64,000 bases of DNA from an uncultured Clostridia bacterium (GTDB taxonomy: Bacteria; Bacillota; Clostridia; UMGS1810), in contig CAKSPF010000003.1 in NCBI GenBank assembly GCA_934481345.1, positions 124,001 to 188,000 of the forward strand, given 5' to 3'. The translations under genes and the position numbers were made by a program. This document shows positions 57,439-64,000 of this stretch, in pieces; the stretch's first letter is position 1, and each line of letters starts with the position of its first letter. The notes below the pieces were generated by a model. That model saw only the letters and a list, made by a program, of their open reading frames with translations. It was not told where the DNA came from and made no database searches.

Positions 57439-60400
57439 TCAGGGGTTAATGCCGCCTGTTCCTTCCGTTATGCTTATATCGTCAAAGCAAAGAGCCGTAC
57501 CGGACTGCAAGCTGCCCGACACCGTAATATACAGCATTGTGAAGCCGTCCTCATACATATCGGCTGTCGGTGTTACTGCCGTGCTGTATTCCGTCCAGCT
57601 TGCCGAGGTAGTACCAACCGCAGGCGAAGAGGTCAAAAACTGTGCCGGTTCGTCATAAATATCAATGACATAACCCGGTTTCTGCAATGCGGCATAGTAA
57701 TTCTTGCCGGCATATGCCGTGCTGTCTACCTTTGCCTTAAACGTAAGCGTGTATGTCTTGCCCGGTGCAAGCTGAGCCTCGGAAAGCTTGATCCTTATAC
57801 CTCTGTTTTGCGACTTGGTATATGATGACGGCACGGTAATGTAACCGCCGTCGGCAAGCTTTGGCTGCTGAGAATAGTCTATGGGAGAAACCCTCGCCCA
57901 CGAGCCCAGATCGGCATTCCACGTTATGTCGGTATCCCTGTCGAAGTTCCAGCTTGTTTTCTTAAACAACGCCTTTGCCTCCGGATACATGGAGTAAAAC
58001 TCGTCATCGGTGCATGTCATTGCATAGAACTGCGGTTTTGCCTTATAATTGCGGTCAAATATTCCGAGGTAATCGAAGCGGTTGTCCGAGGTGGTTCTCG
58101 AATATTTGTCTGTAACCGTCCAGAACGTAACGCGGTTTATATCAGCCGCATTTTCCTTAAGGACCTTAAAGAAATTGCGGATTATCATTGCCTGTTCAAG
58201 TTCACGCATTTTGGTGATGCCGTCTTCATACATTCTTGGCGTTGATGTAGAAAACGGAAATGCGGAAACATCGAGCTCCGTTATATCAAGATTAAGTCCC
58301 GTGGAGATAAATTTTTTCACGGTGTTTTCCGCGTGCTCAACGCTCATATTCTGAACAAAATGGCACTGGTAGCCTATTGTGTCGATAAGCGGCTTGCCGT
58401 TTACATATTTGTCGGGCGTATTAACCGCATTCACAATGCCGACTATGCGGTCGCTCTTGCCGATGAAATCTTCGTAATCGTTGTAGCGAAGCTCTGCGGC
58501 GGGATCCACTTCTTTTGCATACTTATATGCATAATACACATAGTCTTTGCCGATAATCCTCATGTGTCCGCCGCCGCGTTTCCAGTAGTATCCGTCTGCT
58601 ATGTTTTCGTTGGTGTGAGCTGCCGCCTCGTTTACAACGTCCCATACGGGAACTCGCCAGTCCGAATAGTCGGCTCCGCTTTTATACTCGGAAGCATCTC
58701 CGTTGCCGTTGCAGTGATTTATAACCTTTGTGATATACTCCTTCATGCGTGCAAGGGCTGTATCTCTGTCAATCCAGTTGCCGTCGGCATCCTGATTTGT
58801 CCATGCCGTAGACGGCAAATCCCACACAAGCGTATGTCCGACAACTTCGTCTATGCCGAGCCTTTTTGCCGCCTGCATAGTGCTGTCGAGAGCGCCGAAA
58901 TCATATTTTGTAATATCGCCCTTGCAATAAGCCTCTCTTTGTATCCAGCTGCGCTTGAATGCGCCGTCGGCAACCATGGTATTAAAGTGCTTTTTAATAA
59001 GTGCGTCATACTTTGTGTCATTATTTGAAAATGCCGACGTAACGGTGCAGGCACCTATTTTGAAATAATCGGCAAAAACGTCCTTAAGGCTTTCAAGCTC
59101 TGCCTGCGGCTGTGCATCGGCAGAAACCTTGCTTGCACTTTGCGAAAACATTTCCAGCGGATACTGTCCGTACTGCATATCGTCGGTATAATAGCCGCTG
59201 CAATCTGCCGTAACCGTGAAGTCGTCAAGGTAAAACGGCTGTGCTCCGTTTGTCTTTATGCTGATTTTAACCGCTCCGGCAGATGCCGCATTGTAATCCG
59301 AAAGATTAAAGTCAAGCGTCAGCCTTTTCCATGTGCTGTTTTCATCAAGCACAGCAGACGCGCCGTTTACGGTTGCCATGCTTTTGTCGGCAAGCGGAAT
59401 TTCTGCCGACAGATTAAAGCTTTGTGCATATCCGGCTGTGTTTACATAAGCTCGGACGCTTACAGTGTCCGCTTTTAAAAGCTGTGAAAGACTCAGCGTG
59501 ACGGTATCTTCGGCGGTATTTCTGCCATAAACATACAGACTTCTCTTTCCGCTGTTTGCATATTCGTCCGAAAATCTACAGCTTGCGCCGTCGGAAATGC
59601 AAATAAGTCCCTGATAGTCATACTCAAATGCGGAACGGTACTTTAGCTTTCCGTCATTGACAAAGTCCGGTACCGGATAATTGATAAACTTTTCAAACTG
59701 CGTCTTTTCATAAATGCCGACAATTCCCGAACGCATATTTTTGTGATCAGTACCGCTCACTGCGACAAAGTAATCATCACTTTCGGGAACAACGACAGAC
59801 ACATCCTTGGAATATCCTGCCTTACTGATGAGGTTACCGTCCGAATCGTATACTGCGGCAAAGAGTGAAAAATCATCGCTGTTTTCCGCGCAGATTGTCA
59901 CGCTTTTTTTGCCGTCGGGATGCACGGTCGGGTTTTCCGCCTCATCTCCGCATGTGCCCGAAACGTCTGTCCATGTGCCGCTCCATTTGCAGTCGAGCCT
60001 CTCGGCATCTTCGTATTCGTTAATCTTAAAGTCTGCGGAAAGCGGTTTCAGGTTTTCATTAAATATGAAAAATCTCAAAATCGGATTTTGTATTTCATCG
60101 TCTATTTTTACACTTACATTTTTTCGGCTGAGTTCATCAAAAGTCACTTTTTTGACTGAGCACGACTTCAGCACATCACCGTCATAAACGGCGCAAAAGA
60201 TATTTGCGTCCGAAATCTGCTCATCACCGACCGTTGTTATGCATAAGCTTACCGTGGATCCCGGAATTACTGCATTTTCCTCTCTTGAAAACAGGCTTAT
60301 GTCATCAAGATAGAGTGTAAGCCCCGGCTCCATTGCTTTTATGCCGTCTGCCGCGCAGGCATACAGCACGAGAGTTGCAACACCGTTTTCGTCATAACAA

Positions 60401-61755
60401 TCCTCGGTAATGCAAAGCGAAGCGGATTTCTTCGTCCACCACCGGCTTACCTCTCCGAGTGTTGCCGATGCATTCGCCGATGCAATGTCGGCAGTGATAT
60501 TTGAGAAGTCGCTGCCCGTATTTCCCTTGTCTTCCAACTGTTTTTCACCGCAAAATACAGCCGCATTCAAAACATATTTATCTATCCTGCCGTTTGTATA
60601 TCTCGCGCTGAATGCCGCATATGTGCCTATATCGAAAACTCCTGTGCCGAATTCTTCTTTGGTTATGCGGACTCTGGCACCCACTATTCCCTCGTCCCAT
60701 GCAACGGACGAATTGGAATGCATGGTCATGCGGATGCAGTTTTTGCTGTGCGGAGCAGGCGCTCCGTAGTATACAGAGTCCTCCTGATTTTTGGAAAGGT
60801 CGCCGCTTTTGTAAGTGTGTATATACGGCTTAACCTCTGAAGTCGGCAGAATCCTGGGACCTCTGAAATACGAATCGGCGTATTTTCCGTTTGAATTAGG
60901 ACGGTTATTTATGAGCGACCATGTACCTTTGGCAAAGGTTGCGTCATAGGCGACGTCCTGACCGCCGTTCGGGTTCCCGGGTATGGCGGTGTACGCCGCC
61001 TTGCCTTCGCCCTCCTCAAAATCCCAGAATTTTCCTATTTTTGCATTTGCACTGTATAACCTATCTGTTGAAAGCTCTGTCGGCGCTATGGTTACGTTAT
61101 CAAAGTAAACCTCGCCCTCGGAAAGCAAATTACCTGCCGACAAGTCATCATAAGAAAGGCGAAGGTGCAGAATTACCTGTCCTTTTTCGTACAAATCCAT
61201 CGGTGCGGTGAATACGGCGCTTACATTCTCCCAACGGTTGCCTGTAATTACGGTACTGCCGTCGGAAAGATGCGCCTTTGCGGAAATTTCGCTTTCTGTA
61301 CCCGGCGATGCGTCAGACGGTTTTGAAAAAGCGGTATACAAGCTTAGTCCGTCTTCATTGCCGCAATACAAAACGTCTGCTTTTATTTCATATTCCCGTC
61401 CGGGAATAAGCTCTGTACCGTCAAGCGCTATGCACATGCCGAGGCTCTGCGCTTCGGAAGAAAGCGAGCACTTTGCAATGTAATCGTTCAATCCGCTTGC
61501 CGCAGTCGGAACATCCGACGATGAAACGCGGGTTAACACAGAACCGCTATCACCTGCCCATGCACCGGAAAGCGGTCCTGCTTCTATACCGGCGGCAATG
61601 TCGGAAAATGCGAAATCCCGTGCCGTTTCAAAGTTCCATGTGAGTGTGCCGTGTTCTGCATTTTTTGCTGATACAATTCCGCCCGGCAAAGCGGAAAACA
61701 AGATGAAGGCTGTGCAAATCAGTGCGATAAATCTGTTTTTGTTTTGATTTTTCAA
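57439..61755 (-). CDS. Secreted multi-module GH10 endo-xylanase
   Basis: 1438 residues, TTG start behind GGAGG, signal peptide ending IVSA. Order: module A (about 35-228), module B (240-495), a domain from 498 to 690, a CBM22-like sandwich (705-850), the GH10 barrel (about 880-1255) and a C-terminal binding module (1265-1432). GH10 landmarks are VVGHTLVWDLPSTAW, the acid/base glutamate in WDVVNEA (near 1043) and the nucleophile in DITELDVSAF (near 1159). The usual TPENxMKW start of the barrel reads VADGAFKRSW here. It cleaves beta-1,4-xylan outside the cell. No SLH, dockerin or sortase signal is present. Confidence 0.93.
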   Translation of the reverse strand: MKNQNKNRFIALICTAFILFSALPGGIVSAKNAEHGTLTWNFETARDFAFSDIAAGIEAGPLSGAWAGDSGSVLTRVSSSDVPTAASGLNDYIAKCSLSSEAQSLGMCIALDGTELIPGREYEIKADVLYCGNEDGLSLYTAFSKPSDASPGTESEISAKAHLSDGSTVITGNRWENVSAVFTAPMDLYEKGQVILHLRLSYDDLSAGNLLSEGEVYFDNVTIAPTELSTDRLYSANAKIGKFWDFEEGEGKAAYTAIPGNPNGGQDVAYDATFAKGTWSLINNRPNSNGKYADSYFRGPRILPTSEVKPYIHTYKSGDLSKNQEDSVYYGAPAPHSKNCIRMTMHSNSSVAWDEGIVGARVRITKEEFGTGVFDIGTYAAFSARYTNGRIDKYVLNAAVFCGEKQLEDKGNTGSDFSNITADIASANASATLGEVSRWWTKKSASLCITEDCYDENGVATLVLYACAADGIKAMEPGLTLYLDDISLFSREENAVIPGSTVSLCITTVGDEQISDANIFCAVYDGDVLKSCSVKKVTFDELSRKNVSVKIDDEIQNPILRFFIFNENLKPLSADFKINEYEDAERLDCKWSGTWTDVSGTCGDEAENPTVHPDGKKSVTICAENSDDFSLFAAVYDSDGNLISKAGYSKDVSVVVPESDDYFVAVSGTDHKNMRSGIVGIYEKTQFEKFINYPVPDFVNDGKLKYRSAFEYDYQGLICISDGASCRFSDEYANSGKRSLYVYGRNTAEDTVTLSLSQLLKADTVSVRAYVNTAGYAQSFNLSAEIPLADKSMATVNGASAVLDENSTWKRLTLDFNLSDYNAASAGAVKISIKTNGAQPFYLDDFTVTADCSGYYTDDMQYGQYPLEMFSQSASKVSADAQPQAELESLKDVFADYFKIGACTVTSAFSNNDTKYDALIKKHFNTMVADGAFKRSWIQREAYCKGDITKYDFGALDSTMQAAKRLGIDEVVGHTLVWDLPSTAWTNQDADGNWIDRDTALARMKEYITKVINHCNGNGDASEYKSGADYSDWRVPVWDVVNEAAAHTNENIADGYYWKRGGGHMRIIGKDYVYYAYKYAKEVDPAAELRYNDYEDFIGKSDRIVGIVNAVNTPDKYVNGKPLIDTIGYQCHFVQNMSVEHAENTVKKFISTGLNLDITELDVSAFPFSTSTPRMYEDGITKMRELEQAMIIRNFFKVLKENAADINRVTFWTVTDKYSRTTSDNRFDYLGIFDRNYKAKPQFYAMTCTDDEFYSMYPEAKALFKKTSWNFDRDTDITWNADLGSWARVSPIDYSQQPKLADGGYITVPSSYTKSQNRGIRIKLSEAQLAPGKTYTLTFKAKVDSTAYAGKNYYAALQKPGYVIDIYDEPAQFLTSSPAVGTTSASWTEYSTAVTPTADMYEDGFTMLYITVSGSLQSGTALCFDDISITEGTGGINP

Positions 61756-61774
61756 ATCAATACCTCCTCTGTTT

Positions 61775-63502
61775 TTAATTAGAAATCTTCTTCAAGGTTA
61801 TGTTTTCGGCAGTTATACCGTCTATCTCAATCTGTGTGCTCTCTGTAATATCAGCGGCTAAAACGGCTATTTCGCACATACCGTTGCCGTTTTTTACGGC
61901 GGCCGCCGAAGTGCTCCTGCCTATTCTTACCACAGCGGATTCGGCGTTTGGGTCGCTTGTATCAAATTCTACGAGATACTCGCCTTCTCCGAAAAGCAGT
62001 ATGCCCTCGCCCGCTTTTGCCGAGGGCAGGCAAATGTTTGCGCCGTTTGCATAAAGCCTTGATACATCCTGCTTTCTTTCGGAAATTATCTCTCCGTCGC
62101 TGTCTTTTAAGTAAAACATCAGTTTTGAGCCGTCGGGCACATCGTCCGGCATTGTGCCGTTAACCGACACGGTGTTTTTACCCTCAGTGAGCAAAACGTC
62201 TTTTTCCGCAATGCTCTGTGCATTGCCTCCCGGTTCGGCAAGCTCAAGCACAGCCGTTGCTTCGCCGCCTGTGGCGAAAACCTTTGCCGTGATACCCACC
62301 GTACAGCCTGCAAGAGTTGCTGTATTTTCAAATCTTTCGCTGTCTGCCGCCTTGTAAATACTGATGTCCTTTACATATAAAACGTTTTCAAAGCCGAATG
62401 TGATTTTAAAATCGTCCGTTTTTCCTCTTGTTTCGCCGAGGAAAAAATCCGACATCTTATCTATGCTGAGCTTTGCGCTTACATCGCTCCACTCATCGCT
62501 CTCCTCCGCCGTTTCGGAAAGGACGGTGCTGTTTTGCAGCATACCCGATATGCTCACCGCGGAATCGCTCTTTACCTTAGCTCTGAAAATCAGCCCGCTG
62601 TCGGCAAGCTCCTCTTTCGGAACAAGGCTTACATTATCGAAATAAACGGCTTCCGAGCGGAGGCAGGGTGCAGCTTTAATTCCAAGCCACAGCATTGCAT
62701 ATCCGTCCTCAAAGTCATCCTCCTGCGGAGTGACTTCCGTGCTGCCTTTTGTCCAATACTGCCTTACTCTGCCTATCGGTTCGGCAGACGAGGAAAGCCA
62801 GTTTACCGCTCCGGACGAAGTCGGCTCTGTCTGCGACGGTTTTGTTACATTACAGTAAAGCTCTCTGTCTTTGGAGTTATCCAATGTATAATATGTAAGC
62901 ACATATGTTTTGCCGGGAACAAAATTCTGCCCGGAAAGCTTTACCCTTATGCCGAGCGTTCCTCTGTTCCAGTCATTCTTTCCGGCGGTTACCTTTGCAG
63001 CGCTGCCGCTCCCCGCAGCCGACGGAGTTCTCTCGCCGGTGTATACGGTTCCGAGCGTTGCGTTGGCATACATATCTTCACTAAACGGCACTATCATGGG
63101 TGATGTCCAGTATGCCGACGTGGCATAGAAGTTTGACATTTTACCTTCCGGAACATCTGCCGGGCTTGAAAGATTGCCCTGTCCGTATACCTGGGTAAAC
63201 ACATCGCTCTCAGACTCAAAATCCCAGAACATTGCGCCGCCCGGTGCGGTTTCACTGTATAGATCCGCTCCGGCAGTCATGATTGCTTCTGCCCTGCCGT
63301 CTGCGCTCACATGCAGGCTTCCGCTCTCAATGTCCATGTGCGAAGCGCCGTTTTCGCTCCAGTTTGCAAGGCTTTCGGTGCTGACACTTTTCAAAACCTC
63401 TACTCCCGTTTCAAATTCATACGGTGCGCCCGTCATTGCAGCTGCGGCCGACGAGGCAAACACAAGCGCGGCGGTTAATGCCGGCAATATTTTTTTACGC
63501 AT
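61775..63502 (-). CDS. Secreted carbohydrate-binding-type protein, no catalytic domain
   Basis: 575 residues. Signal peptide ending in an alanine run (SSAAAA). Residues about 93-300 form a module (MFWDFESESDVF to VYFDNVSLVPKE) related to the modules of the two downstream proteins; it includes FVPGKTYVLTYYTLDN, like LAPGKTYTLTFKAK in the xylanase. Two or three further beta-rich domains follow. I see no enzyme motif. It lies 14 bp after the second GH10 gene and 19 bp before the large one. Confidence 0.75.
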   Translation of the reverse strand: MRKKILPALTAALVFASSAAAAMTGAPYEFETGVEVLKSVSTESLANWSENGASHMDIESGSLHVSADGRAEAIMTAGADLYSETAPGGAMFWDFESESDVFTQVYGQGNLSSPADVPEGKMSNFYATSAYWTSPMIVPFSEDMYANATLGTVYTGERTPSAAGSGSAAKVTAGKNDWNRGTLGIRVKLSGQNFVPGKTYVLTYYTLDNSKDRELYCNVTKPSQTEPTSSGAVNWLSSSAEPIGRVRQYWTKGSTEVTPQEDDFEDGYAMLWLGIKAAPCLRSEAVYFDNVSLVPKEELADSGLIFRAKVKSDSAVSISGMLQNSTVLSETAEESDEWSDVSAKLSIDKMSDFFLGETRGKTDDFKITFGFENVLYVKDISIYKAADSERFENTATLAGCTVGITAKVFATGGEATAVLELAEPGGNAQSIAEKDVLLTEGKNTVSVNGTMPDDVPDGSKLMFYLKDSDGEIISERKQDVSRLYANGANICLPSAKAGEGILLFGEGEYLVEFDTSDPNAESAVVRIGRSTSAAAVKNGNGMCEIAVLAADITESTQIEIDGITAENITLKKISN

Positions 63503-63516
63503 AAAATCCCTCCGTT

Positions 63517-64000
63517 TTACAAATTGTTGCTGCTCTGGTTACTTGAAATACCGACTATGTTTCTCATGCTGTTATACTCCGCCGTATATCCCATAAGCAT
63601 ACATGTTTCGATAACCGGCAGGAACACATCGCCGTCTTTCAAAACTGGTTTGCTGCTCATTTTATAATCGTCAAAGTCCACAATCTGCCTGTCTGCGCCA
63701 AGCGAGAAATACAGTCCGTCTGCAATAAACGAATATCTGTTTTCGGAGAAAATGCACTCTTTTCCGAGAGCGTCAAGAAGGTAAGAACCTCTGAGATATG
63801 TCACACCGTCGTTCTCGTACAAATCCTCCTGCTTCACATCAAGCTCAACACCGTCAAGCGTGATACGCACCTTGCTTGTATCCTCATTCAAAACCTCCGT
63901 GAAGTAATACTTCGGGTCGGCAATTGCCCAGTAAAGCGGCTTTGCCTGGAAATGCCTGTCAAACAGACCGGCATAGTCGGTGCGTACAAATCCGTCGGAG
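63517..64000 (-). CDS. Second GH10 xylanase with C-terminal stalk-like domain (partial)
   Basis: Only the last 160 codons are inside the window; the frame is open to position 64000. The first visible residues, RTDYAGLFDRHFQAKPLYWA, match the end of a GH10 barrel (compare FDYLGIFDRNYKAKPQFYAM in the neighbour). Then follows a domain of about 115 residues (ITLDGVELDVKQEDLYENDG; GDVFLPVIETCMLMGYTAEY) resembling a copper amine oxidase N-like domain. An internal TTG at 63891 could be taken for a start but lies mid-protein. First visible gene of the cluster. Confidence 0.8.
   Translation of the reverse strand, partial: SDGFVRTDYAGLFDRHFQAKPLYWAIADPKYYFTEVLNEDTSKVRITLDGVELDVKQEDLYENDGVTYLRGSYLLDALGKECIFSENRYSFIADGLYFSLGADRQIVDFDDYKMSSKPVLKDGDVFLPVIETCMLMGYTAEYNSMRNIVGISSNQSSNNL

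Noticed and set aside
58333..59028. 231-codon plus-strand frame
   Set aside because: Antisense shadow of the GH10 catalytic domain.
1..64000. CRISPR arrays, rRNA genes, intact insertion sequences, toxin-antitoxin pairs
   Set aside because: I looked for regularly spaced repeats, rRNA-like sequence and transposase or integrase motifs and found none that I can support.

Overview
The window comes from a spore-forming member of the Clostridia (Firmicutes). The evidence is gene content: dipicolinate synthase (dpaA, dpaB), spoIIGA-sigE, gerW, a PolC-type replicase, scpA-scpB, luxS, AGGAGG-type ribosome binding sites, frequent TTG/GTG starts and sigma-A promoters close to TTGACA-N17-TATAAT. No 16S or other species marker is present, so I go no further than the class.

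Region 1 (1-8106, minus strand): uvrB, uvrA, an FHA-domain membrane protein and the start of a further membrane gene form one operon. Upstream lies a secreted protein carrying two Cys-x-His-bracketed repeat units. Next to it is a 275-bp gene-free element (7705-7979) whose arms can pair into a three-way junction; its ends resemble tRNA T-arms.

Region 2 (8107-18442, minus strand): dpaA-dpaB; then ispG-polC-small membrane protein; then a CmpB-like membrane protein-EamA transporter-DUF523-luxS operon; then a HAD phosphatase.

Region 3 (18528-33156, plus strand apart from 27602-28192): MATE transporter-leuA-AEC transporter; aconitase-isocitrate dehydrogenase-SGNH hydrolase behind a structured leader that holds a short relative of the 275-bp element; a HAD phosphatase; a divergent Ltp-domain protein and XRE repressor around a 29-bp perfect palindrome; then lysA-M50 protease-scpA-scpB-DUF2953-gerW.

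Region 4 (33233-38446): sigE and its processing protease spoIIGA, secG, a DUF2520 protein, tmcAL and tRNA-Lys(CTT). A gene-poor stretch with terminators and a possible integration scar follows.

Region 5 (38447-41325): a large secreted S-layer-homology protein broken by one frameshift and one amber codon, with its promoter still intact.

Region 6 (41704-64000, minus strand, running off the window): a 22-kb glycan-utilisation locus. Secreted GH10 xylanases and carbohydrate-binding proteins would cut and hold xylan outside the cell. A lipoprotein and two permeases (LplABC-like) would import oligosaccharides. A YesM/YesN-type two-component system would sense them. GH78, a GH127-like enzyme and GH2, all without signal peptides, would remove side chains inside the cell. 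Several adjacent secreted proteins share related binding modules, and one of them looks like a copy of the xylanase N-terminus without its catalytic domain.
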